From assembly GCA_013166835.1 (NCBI GenBank), contig JABLTI010000019.1:1-44602 (forward strand): a stretch of DNA of 44,602 nt, in the 5' to 3' direction. Source of the DNA: Promethearchaeati archaeon (GTDB lineage: Archaea; Asgardarchaeota; Heimdallarchaeia; JABLTI01). Both the position numbers and the translations under genes were made by a program. Below, one piece after another: positions 17,852-24,606 of the stretch (position 1 is its first letter; every line of letters begins with the position of its first letter). A model generated the notes under the pieces. That model saw only the letters and a program-made list of their open reading frames with translations, was not told the origin of the DNA and made no database searches.

Positions 17852-17863
17852 CTTTTACAACTC

Positions 17864-18424
17864 CTAATCAATACCTACATATTGAGCTGATAACCAAATT
17901 CCATCCATAAATCTTCGAGGATCTTTGTGGAATTTCCCACGAAGTTTACAGACTTCTTGGATGTTAGCTGATGTTTGGCCGACATGTTCTTTATTTATGC
18001 CAGTGATGATAATTTCATCACCCTCAACTTTCACTTTTACATCATTACCTAAAATCTTAGCTTTTCGGGGATCGCGTTGCCCGTAAAGATTTTTGATAAT
18101 GACTTCTTGTGGCTTAATATCTACTGTGATAGGAAAGTGAGAATATACAATAGTTAATTTGTAGGTATACCCTTGAGTTACTCCTGTGATCATATTTCTT
18201 ACATGAGCAGCAATTGTACCTAACATTGCTAATTCTCTTTTTCTTGGAAAAGCTACAGACAATTTCAAGTCACCCTTGATAGCTACCATTTTGACTGGTT
18301 CGCCTGTGAAATCTCTTTCCAAGAGACCCTTAGGTCCTTTAACAGTTACCTTCATGTTTTTGAGTTCTAAGGTAACTCCTTCAGGAGCTTCTACAGTTTT
18401 TTCTGCTAAGACAGCTTTTGGCAT
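17864..18424 (-). CDS. rpl6: Large ribosomal subunit protein uL6
   Basis: A 186-residue protein with two alpha/beta repeats, near the factor-binding site of the large subunit. VTLELKNMKVTVKGPKGLLERDF opens the first domain; the second has VDIKPQEVIIKNLYGQRDPRKA and VKVEGDEIIITGINKEHVGQTSANI, as in archaeal L6. The ending DGIWLSAQYVG is also typical. Confidence 0.96.
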   Translation of the reverse strand: MPKAVLAEKTVEAPEGVTLELKNMKVTVKGPKGLLERDFTGEPVKMVAIKGDLKLSVAFPRKRELAMLGTIAAHVRNMITGVTQGYTYKLTIVYSHFPITVDIKPQEVIIKNLYGQRDPRKAKILGNDVKVKVEGDEIIITGINKEHVGQTSANIQEVCKLRGKFHKDPRRFMDGIWLSAQYVGID

Positions 18425-18444
18425 TTATTTTTTCCCACCATTAT

Positions 18445-18837
18445 TTAGTAGACAAACGCTAGGAGTCTTCCTCCTATGCCCAATGCTTTCGCATCTTCAT
18501 GACTCATCACACCTTTTGGTGTGGAGACAATCAGAATTCCAAGGTCTCGTGCAGGAAGGAATTTTTCTTCCCAAGACTCGAATTCTTTATGCTTAACTGG
18601 AAAGCGTGGTTTTATTACCGCACATTTGTTAATCCTACCTAGCAATTGCACTTTGAAGATACCAGCTCGATCATCATCAATGAATTCAAATTCACCGATG
18701 TACCCTTTAGATATCATCACCTTAATTACAGATGAAATTAGCTTTGATGCTGGTTTCAAGTAAACTTCGCGTTTTCCTAGAACTTCTGCGTTTTGAATGT
18801 TGTTCATTGCGTTTGCTAGTGTGTCTAATAAAGGCAT
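18445..18837 (-). CDS. rps8: Small ribosomal subunit protein uS8
   Basis: A 130-residue 16S rRNA-binding protein of the central domain. [14 protein letters not shown] opens the first domain; the C-terminal half has [38 protein letters not shown], the archaeal uS8 RNA-binding segment, and ends GGRLLAFVY. Gap of 34 bases to uS14. Confidence 0.96.
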   Translation of the reverse strand: MPLLDTLANAMNNIQNAEVLGKREVYLKPASKLISSVIKVMISKGYIGEFEFIDDDRAGIFKVQLLGRINKCAVIKPRFPVKHKEFESWEEKFLPARDLGILIVSTPKGVMSHEDAKALGIGGRLLAFVY

Positions 18838-18871
18838 ATTTTGTCACCTTCTTCCTTTACCAAAGAGGATT

Positions 18872-19054
18872 TTATCCTCCGTGGCCTCCGTATTTTTTGA
18901 AACCGACTGTGGTTGCTACTTCTCTGAAGCAACGTCGACAAAGATTCAACCCGTGTCTTCGAATAAGTCCTTCTCGTGCACCACAACGGGTGCATTGTCG
19001 GGAGCCTTTACCATATTTGACAACTTTTGGTTTTGTACCTGATCCTTTTGCCAT
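18872..19054 (-). CDS. rps14: Small ribosomal subunit protein uS14, zinc form
   Basis: A 60-residue protein of the 30S head. C21, C24, C39 and C42 form the zinc site (CTRCG and CRRC), so this is the short zinc-binding type. The [14 protein letters not shown] segment is diagnostic. It starts 10 bases after the uL5 stop. Confidence 0.95.
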   Translation of the reverse strand: MAKGSGTKPKVVKYGKGSRQCTRCGAREGLIRRHGLNLCRRCFREVATTVGFKKYGGHGG

Positions 19055-19064
19055 ATTTCTTCAC

Positions 19065-19613
19065 CTATTCTACGGTAATTCCTAATTCGGTTTCAGCGAA
19101 AACAATCGCTTCATCTCTAGATATCCTGTGCTTCCCAGGTATCTTTCTCGGTGATCTGAATCTTCGTTTCACCCGAAAACCTGGACGTTCTAAAGAAAAG
19201 AAGACATCCAGTCCTGTTACTCCAAGATTTGGGTCATATTTTGTTTCTAATATATCGATGTGTTCTCGGATACCAAATCCAAAATTCCCTTCTTTATCGA
19301 AAGCTCTCTTGGAAATTTTGAAATCTCGCATATCAAACAATCTTGGAATTAGTTTCATAATTTTATCTTGATTACGAATTGTTACTTTAGCTCCAATAGG
19401 TTCGTGTTGTCGTATTCCAAATTCTCTAAAGGTTCTTCTAGCCTTTGTTTCAACGGTTTTCATTTCACCTATGGATTCTATGATTTTCTTCACACGTTCA
19501 AGTGCTTCCCCGGATTCTCCTACACTACAATGTATGATTAAAGAAGCAACTTTTGGTTTACGCATTTTATGCTGTTCCCATTCTTTCAGAAAATCTTCTT
19601 TTGTCTTGGTCAT
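19065..19613 (-). CDS. rpl5: Large ribosomal subunit protein uL5
   Basis: Binds 5S rRNA and contacts the P-site tRNA. I place the start at the ATG at 19613 (182 residues): AAAGGAGA lies about nine bases upstream, whereas the upstream ATG at 19643 would add ten residues inside the eS4 coding end. Recognisable segments are KVASLIIHCSVGESGEALERVKKI, KARRTFREFGIRQHEPIGAKVTIR and FGIREHIDI. The start overlaps the eS4 stop region by about one codon distance. Confidence 0.95.
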   Translation of the reverse strand: MTKTKEDFLKEWEQHKMRKPKVASLIIHCSVGESGEALERVKKIIESIGEMKTVETKARRTFREFGIRQHEPIGAKVTIRNQDKIMKLIPRLFDMRDFKISKRAFDKEGNFGFGIREHIDILETKYDPNLGVTGLDVFFSLERPGFRVKRRFRSPRKIPGKHRISRDEAIVFAETELGITVE

Positions 19614-19615
19614 TT

Positions 19616-20365
19616 TTAGGTATCTCCTTTGGTTGTAGTCCACCAGGGTGATTTTTCACCAAGGACGAAGATATATTCGGGGGTAGTTTGTACTTCTGTT
19701 CCATCATGTGTTGCTAGAGTTACTGTGGAAGCTCTAGGACCAAAACGCCATTGGAATTTCTTTATGGAACCATTTTTTGCTACGTTTTTACCTGCAACAA
19801 TAATCGCAAACATGCCTTCCTTAAATGGAAAGTGATTAACGATTTTTTGTGAAGGAAGATTAATTATTATCGTATCTTTTGTGTTGTATTTGTTATCAAT
19901 GCCTTCTTCTTTTGGTAGACGAATATTCCTACCATCATGAAGATTCAATTGCATGATTCCACCTTTTATTGTGGTTTTACCCATGATTTGACAAGCTTTT
20001 GAGAGTTGAGAGGTTTTCTTCATTTCAAAAGGCATCAATACATGGAGTTCATGGGGAAGGATTCGATAACTTTTGTTTATATCTGCTATCTCGACGACAT
20101 CCATTAATCCAACTGGAAAACTGAGATTGGTTACAATTCTTCCATCAATTTTCACAAGCTTCTTGTTAAGAATAATCTTGAGTTCTCTTGCAGTATTAAC
20201 TATTTTTAGGACATCTCTTAGAAGGATTCCTAATGGAATGCAATTCTCTTTACTATGAGGTCCGGGATCAGCTCTAAATACAAATTTATGCTTCTTACGA
20301 GGCAAGGACCAATTTCTGGGAGAAGCAATTCTCTTTTGATGTTTTGAACCACCAGTTTTTGTCAT
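19616..20365 (-). CDS. rps4e: Small ribosomal subunit protein eS4
   Basis: A 249-residue archaeal/eukaryotic S4e. The N terminus HQKRIASPRNW is followed by an S4-type RNA-binding region (PLGILLRDVLKIVNTARELKIILNK), the central domain and a C-terminal KOW-like segment with AIIVAGKNVAKNGSIK. The gene lies between uL24 (17-base gap) and uL5. Confidence 0.95.
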   Translation of the reverse strand: MTKTGGSKHQKRIASPRNWSLPRKKHKFVFRADPGPHSKENCIPLGILLRDVLKIVNTARELKIILNKKLVKIDGRIVTNLSFPVGLMDVVEIADINKSYRILPHELHVLMPFEMKKTSQLSKACQIMGKTTIKGGIMQLNLHDGRNIRLPKEEGIDNKYNTKDTIIINLPSQKIVNHFPFKEGMFAIIVAGKNVAKNGSIKKFQWRFGPRASTVTLATHDGTEVQTTPEYIFVLGEKSPWWTTTKGDT

Positions 20366-20382
20366 ATTTTTTCACATTCCTT

Positions 20383-20790
20383 TTAGTTTTCTACCTCAGC
20401 TTCCTCATCTGTTTGAGGAAGTCTTCGATCTACGACAGCTTTTCTTCCTTTATCCTTCATATTCTTCAAGTTAATAATCTCACAATTACAAGCTTGAACT
20501 GGAAAATGCTGAGAGGATCCATCTGATTTTTCAAAAGTAACTCCTTCAATGGTTAATCTCATATATTTATAATCAACATTTGAGACTTCACCTTCAATTC
20601 CTCTGAAGGAACCTTTTCGGATTCTGACAGTATCTCCTTTACGAATAACTAATTGCTTAATCCCTTCTTTTTCAGCCAAAACCTCAGAGAGGGGAGCAGT
20701 TAGCTTCTTTCGTTTTGTATGTAAAGGAGCAGTATAGAGCTGCTTTCTTTTCTTTGAAGGTTGTTTTGTGATTGTACGATTCTTCTTCAT
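20383..20790 (-). CDS. rpl24: Large ribosomal subunit protein uL24
   Basis: A 135-residue assembly-initiating protein of the large subunit. It has the archaeal N-terminal arm (QPSKKRKQLYTAPLHTKRK), then a KOW motif RKGDTVRIRKGSFRGIEGEVSNVDYK, and ends in an acidic tail EEAEVEN. A 31-base gap separates it from uL14. Confidence 0.95.
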   Translation of the reverse strand: MKKNRTITKQPSKKRKQLYTAPLHTKRKKLTAPLSEVLAEKEGIKQLVIRKGDTVRIRKGSFRGIEGEVSNVDYKYMRLTIEGVTFEKSDGSSQHFPVQACNCEIINLKNMKDKGRKAVVDRRLPQTDEEAEVEN

Positions 20791-20821
20791 TATTTTTCAT
20801 CTCCACTGGTACTGCTAATCC

Positions 20822-21238
20822 TTAGACGATTGTACTAGCTGTGTGGGCCACTCTGGGCCATCTTTCCGCAGCTTCTTTTGCTACTGGACCACGAATTTCG
20901 CTTCCTCGCGGACTGCCTTCGGGGCTGGCAATAACAGCAGCATTATCTTCAAATTGTACCCAAAGACCATTTGGTCGTCGGTACATTTTCCTCTGACGAA
21001 TCACTATTGCTGGGAGAACTTGTCGTCTCATCTGAGGTGTTCCTTTCTTAACAGAAACGATAACCATATCTCCTACTGAAGCAGTAGGATAACGATTTAG
21101 ACGACCTTTGAAACCTTTTACAGCAATTATCTGTATGACTTTTGCTCCGGTATTATCTGCACATGTTAAACGCGTGCCTACACTAACACCTTTGCTTAGT
21201 CTTGGTAATGAGATTCCGATCACTTTTCTTCTTGCCAT
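20822..21238 (-). CDS. rpl14: Large ribosomal subunit protein uL14
   Basis: Contacts 16S rRNA across an intersubunit bridge. I choose the ATG at 21238 (138 residues, starting [10 protein letters not shown]), because AAGGAG lies about eight bases upstream; the frame extends six codons further to 21256. Diagnostic segments are [35 protein letters not shown] and [13 protein letters not shown]. Archaeal uL14 is normally about 132-140 residues, agreeing with the shorter start. Confidence 0.95.
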   Translation of the reverse strand: MARRKVIGISLPRLSKGVSVGTRLTCADNTGAKVIQIIAVKGFKGRLNRYPTASVGDMVIVSVKKGTPQMRRQVLPAIVIRQRKMYRRPNGLWVQFEDNAAVIASPEGSPRGSEIRGPVAKEAAERWPRVAHTASTIV

Positions 21239-21261
21239 ATTAAAGTCTCCTTGCAATCAAT

Positions 21262-21606
21262 CTATTCTTGCATTTCCTCCTTAGGACTTTCCTTTGCAAT
21301 GACAACATAGGAGATAGTTTTACCTAATGGTCTACATTCGATGATAGTAACATTATCACCTTCTCTAGCATCAATGCATGGAGGATTGTGTGAACTAATT
21401 GTTGTATGTCGGCGTTCATATCGTTTGTATTTCTTCACGTAGAAGAGAAAATCTTTCCGCACTACAACTGATTTTTGCATTTTGTGACTAGTAACGGTAC
21501 CATTGATTATCCTTCCACGAACTCGAAGTGTGCCATGAAATGGACAATTATAGTCGTCACACTCAGTTTCTGGATCAGGAACATCGATACCAATATATCT
21601 GGACAT
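21262..21606 (-). CDS. rps17: Small ribosomal subunit protein uS17
   Basis: A 114-residue oligosaccharide/oligonucleotide-binding fold protein. The archaeal N-terminal part CDDYNCPFHG precedes the core LRVRGRIINGTVTSHKMQKSVVVRKDF and the KRYERRHTTISSHNPPC and EGDNVTIIECRPLGKT segments. Six bases separate it from the RNase P gene. Confidence 0.96.
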   Translation of the reverse strand: MSRYIGIDVPDPETECDDYNCPFHGTLRVRGRIINGTVTSHKMQKSVVVRKDFLFYVKKYKRYERRHTTISSHNPPCIDAREGDNVTIIECRPLGKTISYVVIAKESPKEEMQE

Positions 21607-21612
21607 TATTTT

Positions 21613-21918
21613 TTACCACCTTTTACGCATTATATTTTTGAGTCGATTTTCTGGTTTTAATTTCAGTAAGCATCCATCCACATCCACCTGTTCTCCAGAA
21701 GGAAGACTGAATCGGAAGACACAATCTTTCTTTGGAATTCTTACACGATTTGAATCATTTTCTGATGATTCTATTGTTAACAGATTTTTTGTTTCATCAA
21801 CAACAAGACCATTCATACCCAACATTTGTTTGTCTGTGGATTGTATGATCTCGATTTTCAAACCTATCAACTCGTGTCTATGAATATTTTCAGGTGTTAT
21901 AGGGTTCAAGCTCACCAT
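21613..21918 (-). CDS. rnp1: Ribonuclease P protein component 1 (Rpp29/Pop4 homologue)
   Basis: A 101-residue Sm-like beta-barrel subunit of archaeal RNase P, which trims tRNA 5' leaders. Family segments visible are ITPENIHRHELIGLKIEI, NGLVVDETKNLLTIE, PKKDCVFRFSLPSG and VDGCLLKLKPENRL. Its position between uL29 and uS17 is the conserved archaeal one. The ATG lies inside the uL29 gene, so the two overlap by 29 bases; the shared N-terminal family motif argues that the start is correct. Confidence 0.93.
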   Translation of the reverse strand: MVSLNPITPENIHRHELIGLKIEIIQSTDKQMLGMNGLVVDETKNLLTIESSENDSNRVRIPKKDCVFRFSLPSGEQVDVDGCLLKLKPENRLKNIMRKRW

Positions 21919-22108
21919 TCTCTTTCATTACAGTTAATATTCTAGCTATTGTTCTTTTGACTTCTTTAACTCGACTTGGTTTTTCCAAGGAACCACCAGT
22001 TGAGATTCCGGCTCTTAAATGAGCTAGGTCTTTCTGAAGTTTCTTCAATTGATTTACTCTTTGATTCGCGGTCATATACCGGATTTCACGCATTTTTAGA
22101 ATTGCCAT
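21890..22108 (-). CDS. rpl29: Large ribosomal subunit protein uL29
   Basis: A 72-residue two-helix protein near the exit tunnel, where it helps bind the signal recognition particle and nascent-chain factors. MREIRYMTANQRVNQLKKLQKDLAHLRA and SRVKEVKRTIARILTVMKE are typical. Its last nine codons overlap the start of rnp1. Gap of 14 bases to uS3. Confidence 0.94.
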   Translation of the reverse strand: MAILKMREIRYMTANQRVNQLKKLQKDLAHLRAGISTGGSLEKPSRVKEVKRTIARILTVMKENGELEPYNT

Positions 22109-22122
22109 TTGTCAAGTTGCTC

Positions 22123-22600
22123 CTACTTTTTCTTTTTCTTCTTCTCATCTTTATCAGATTTGGAGGACTTGGTATCTGTTTTCTTTGTTGCAGTCTTCTT
22201 GGGAGCAGCTTTCTTTGCAGTAGTTTTAGGTGTGGTTTCTTTCTTTGCAGGTTTGGCTTTTGGTTTTGCTTTTTCTACTTCTTTCTTGACTGGTTTCTTT
22301 GCGGTAGTTTTTGGTTTGGCAACAGCTTTAGTGGCTGTTGGTTTTGTTGTCTTTGCTTTCGCTGCAGGTTCCTTTTTAGTAGGTGTTGTTTTCTTTGCAA
22401 CAGGTTTCTTTGCTTTCTTTTCTTCACCAGGAGTTTTCTCGATGAGATCAGAAAGCTCTTCAACTTTAATATCAAGATCTGTCTTCTTTTTGGTAACTGG
22501 GACTTTTTCTTTAGCCTTTGGTTTCTCTTCTTTCTTTGCAGGCTTTTCTTCCTTCTTAGGAACTTCTTCTTTCTCGGTTACTGGTTTAACAGGTTTGATT
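22123..22600 (-). repeat. Imperfect short repeats encoding the uS3 tail
   Basis: Degenerate units rich in plus-strand TTTCTTTGC and TTCTTTCTTTGCAGG encode Lys-Lys-Ala/Thr/Pro/Glu steps. The opposite strand is open over this region and would read as a hydrophobic Phe/Val string, which is a composition artefact. Confidence 0.55.
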
Positions 22601-23238
22601 TCCTCAACATCAGGAACAAATTCATGTGTATCTTCATCCAAACGAACAGAAAGAATATTGATTTCATCTGGTAAAGGAATATCACCTCTCATTATACTAA
22701 CAGTAACACCGATAGTTCCGAGTTTCATAACTGCAGTGGCATTTGCTCTCTGAACGAGTACAGAACCAATTTCACCACTCTTGGCTAAAAGACCCATTCT
22801 ATAAGCTTCATGACGAGAACGTTTACTGGTTAATTTACCAGCTATGATTATTTCACAACCTTTTGCTCCTGCATTTACAATTCTGCGGAGAGCAGAATAG
22901 GCTGCACGTCTACGATGAACTCCACGTTCAATGGCAGAAACAAGGGAGTATGCCATTACTTGAGCGTTGGTATCGGGATTAGTAACTTCTTTTACTTCAA
23001 TTTGGGGATTTTCAAAACCGTAATTATTTACTAATTCATCAGTAATATTTCTGATGTTTTTTCCTCTTCGACCTATAACTATCCCTGGTCTTGAAGCATG
23101 AATGGTAAGTCTTTCACCGAGAGGTGTTTTTGCAATATCAACACCACCGTAACCAGCTCGTGAGAGTTCTTTTGCTAAGTATTCATCAATTCTTGCTTGA
23201 CGAACACCTTTCTTTATGAAATGATTAGTTGCAGACAT
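22123..23238 (-). CDS. rps3: Small ribosomal subunit protein uS3 with 160-residue charged tail
   Basis: Residues 1 to about 205 are a standard archaeal uS3: a type II KH domain with the GxxG loop in PGIVIGRRGKNI and the C-terminal domain ERGVHRRRAAYSALRRIVNAGAKGCEIIIAGKL. From about 210 to 371 runs a tail: Lys/Glu/Pro repeats, a probable amphipathic helix DLDIKVEELSDLIEK, then Lys/Ala/Thr/Pro repeats ending in a polylysine-like stretch. Usual archaeal uS3 is about 200-240 residues. The ribosome binding site GAGGT lies seven bases before the ATG. uS3 sits at the mRNA entry site, so the tail is probably on the solvent side of the 30S head. Confidence 0.95.
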   Translation of the reverse strand: MSATNHFIKKGVRQARIDEYLAKELSRAGYGGVDIAKTPLGERLTIHASRPGIVIGRRGKNIRNITDELVNNYGFENPQIEVKEVTNPDTNAQVMAYSLVSAIERGVHRRRAAYSALRRIVNAGAKGCEIIIAGKLTSKRSRHEAYRMGLLAKSGEIGSVLVQRANATAVMKLGTIGVTVSIMRGDIPLPDEINILSVRLDEDTHEFVPDVEEIKPVKPVTEKEEVPKKEEKPAKKEEKPKAKEKVPVTKKKTDLDIKVEELSDLIEKTPGEEKKAKKPVAKKTTPTKKEPAAKAKTTKPTATKAVAKPKTTAKKPVKKEVEKAKPKAKPAKKETTPKTTAKKAAPKKTATKKTDTKSSKSDKDEKKKKKK

Positions 23239-23241
23239 GAT

Positions 23242-23703
23242 CTAGACCTCTTCTATAGCTATTTCAACATGTGAGAGATAATTAAACCGTGGGGATGATG
23301 ATCCTTGGGCTCTGGGAATAAAACGCTTTATGATCATTCCTTTGTGGGTAGCAGCGTGAATAATCTTCATTCTTTCGACATCCAAACCCTTGAATTCAGC
23401 ATTGTTCTCAGCGTTTTCTAATACTTCAAGAATCCTCTTTGCAGCCTTGATTGGGTAACGCCCAGCAGGCCATTTGGAAAGTTCTTTTCGATGAGCAACA
23501 TGTTTCTTGTGACGTTTGTATGGAACAGCGGCTTTCATCTGTATGACATCTTCAAGATACTCCTTTGCTTTGTCAAGGAACATACCTTTGATTGTGTTAC
23601 AAATTTCTCTAGCAGCTTTCGGACTAATGTCAATTTCTCGTGCACTTGAAATGGCAGTACGATCCGGATCTAAGCCGAAAATCGAATATCCATATTGGGG
23701 CAT
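23242..23703 (-). CDS. rpl22: Large ribosomal subunit protein uL22
   Basis: A 153-residue protein lining the exit tunnel. I choose the ATG at 23703 (MPQYGYS) because GAGG lies eight bases before it; the ATG at 23709 would be only two bases from that site. Diagnostic segments are ISPKAAREICNTIKGM, VPYKRHKKHVAHRK and a C-terminal HVEIAIEEV beta strand. It is the first gene of this operon: uS19, uL2, uL23, uL4 and uL3, normally upstream in archaea, are absent. Confidence 0.95.
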   Translation of the reverse strand: MPQYGYSIFGLDPDRTAISSAREIDISPKAAREICNTIKGMFLDKAKEYLEDVIQMKAAVPYKRHKKHVAHRKELSKWPAGRYPIKAAKRILEVLENAENNAEFKGLDVERMKIIHAATHKGMIIKRFIPRAQGSSSPRFNYLSHVEIAIEEV

Positions 23704-23762
23704 ATGCATTTCCTCAATGTCAATGTATTTTCTTTCTCTTAATCGTAAAGACGACTATTTTG

Positions 23763-23906
23763 TTGGGTTTCAACCCAAGCTTGGAATTGATTTTTAATCC
23801 AGAGAATGTCTATTCCTGGAACCTCCAAGAGGCATGACTCCCCTTCTGCACCTTTGTGCAAGGTCGGAGCCCAATTATGCAAACGCTTAGAGAAGTTCAG
23901 CGTTGC
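23763..23906 (-). ncRNA. Hairpin-dense 5' leader or structured RNA upstream of uL22
   Basis: Five consecutive inverted repeats in 144 bases, GC-richer than the flanks. In transcription order (minus strand) they are: 23906-23879, eight pairs with one bulge and an 11-base loop; 23869-23838, twelve pairs in three blocks (CTCC/GGAG, CCTT/AAGG, GCAC/GTGC) with small bulges and a four-base loop; 23832-23822, four pairs (GAGG/CCTC); 23819-23799, eight pairs with one bulge (CCAG, GAAT); 23778-23763, TTGGGT/ACCCAA. A TATA-like element lies about 25 bases upstream of the first stem. I do not recognise a known RNA family: it is not tRNA, 5S, SRP or RNase P RNA by eye. It is either a ribosomal operon leader or an independent RNA. 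Confidence 0.5.
23794..23835 (-). CDS. Possible 13-codon leader peptide in the uL22 leader
   Basis: An ATG at 23835 opens 13 codons (MPLGGSRNRHSLD) ending in TAA. AAGGGGAG sits two to four bases before it, and its GGAG is the strand that pairs with CTCC in the second leader hairpin, so access would depend on RNA folding. Very short, so chance is a real alternative. Confidence 0.2.
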   Translation of the reverse strand: MPLGGSRNRHSLD

Positions 23907-23930
23907 AGTGGAACAGAATTTGAATAATCA

Positions 23931-23940
23931 CTTTAAAAAT
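23931..23940 (-). promoter_or_regulatory. Putative TATA box of the ribosomal protein operon
   Basis: Reads ATTTTTAAAG on the minus strand. The usual 25-base spacing puts the transcript start at about 23906, the first base of the first leader hairpin, which gives an untranslated leader of about 200 bases before uL22. Confidence 0.45.
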
Positions 23941-24172
23941 CTTCTGTCTCTTTCTAACATAAAATTAACAGGATTTAATGTTAAAATTATACTTAATTTG
24001 AGGTAACTAGAATGGTATAAAAATTTACTTTCTAATGCTAAAAATACATCAAAAATCTCTTTTTAAAGAGAAATGTTCATATAATATTTTTTCATGTAAT
24101 AGATAATTAGCGTGAAAACGACTAAAGAATGGAATGCCTACTAAGCATTTTATATAAGCTGGGGGGCTTACA

Positions 24173-24469
24173 ATGGCTAAAAATTTAAATGAATTTATAG
24201 TGAGAAGAAAGGATGGACTAAAAATCTGCAAAATATGCCAAAGCATAATTGAAGATGAAGAAGACCATATGATGCGAAGACATCCTAAATATATGAAATA
24301 TATTGAGAAAAGAGAGGAGAAAGAAGAGAAGTATATGTGTTGCTACTGTGGATTGTGGGTGAAGAATTGGCGCGCTCATGTGAAAGATCAACATCCAGAA
24401 ATCATTGCAGATGCTGCAAGAAGAGTTAAGCCGGAACCAGAAGAAGAAGAATTCGAGTTTTCTTTTTAG
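24173..24469 (+). CDS. Small protein with two C2H2 zinc fingers and an acidic tail
   Basis: A 98-residue protein. Two zinc-finger motifs have identical spacing: C19-x2-C22-x9-H32-x4-H37 and C56-x2-C59-x9-H69-x4-H74, joined by a Lys/Glu-rich helix. The short x9 spacing is smaller than the x12 of classical transcription-factor fingers. The last 15 residues are mostly Glu and Phe. It is divergent from the ribosomal operon across a 463-base interval and ends in a strong terminator, so it is a single-gene unit. A nucleic acid or protein-binding role is likely; the target is unknown. Confidence 0.75.
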   Translation: MAKNLNEFIVRRKDGLKICKICQSIIEDEEDHMMRRHPKYMKYIEKREEKEEKYMCCYCGLWVKNWRAHVKDQHPEIIADAARRVKPEPEEEEFEFSF

Positions 24470-24573
24470 CTCAACCATCATTAATGAGATGGAAAATTTT
24501 CTCCTTATTTCTTCATCAATTACAAGAGCAAAATCATCTGCTCTGTTTAGCATTGAGTGAAAAAAGAGTATGT

Positions 24574-24602
24574 AACAATCTGCTCATGCAGATTGTTTTT
24601 TT
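24574..24602 (+). terminator. Strong intrinsic-type terminator after the C2H2 gene
   Basis: AACAATCTGC and GCAGATTGTT form a ten-pair stem with the four-base loop TCAT, directly followed by a run of T. It is placed 105 bases after the C2H2 stop and just past the atpI stop of the opposite strand; the T run follows only on the plus strand. Confidence 0.75.
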
Positions 24603-24606
24603 ATTT

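Noticed and set aside
22109..22753. Open plus-strand frame opposite uS3 with strongly hydrophobic sequence
   Set aside because: It is the antisense of Lys-rich tail codons (AAA/AAG read back as TTT/CTT), so the Phe/Val-rich pseudo-membrane protein is an artefact. The same holds at 15420-16013 opposite uL18/uS5 and 17031-17351 opposite eL32.
23763..23906. 5S rRNA, SRP RNA, RNase P RNA or tRNA in the uL22 leader
   Set aside because: I looked on both strands for their conserved cores and arm patterns and did not find them.
23806..24006. A 66-codon plus-strand frame across the hairpin-rich leader
   Set aside because: No ribosome binding site or family resemblance; the inverted repeats explain the sequence better than a coding constraint.
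24218..24553. A 111-codon minus-strand frame opposite the C2H2 gene
   Set aside because: The opposite frame has paired zinc ligands with identical spacing, which would not arise by chance; this one is its shadow.
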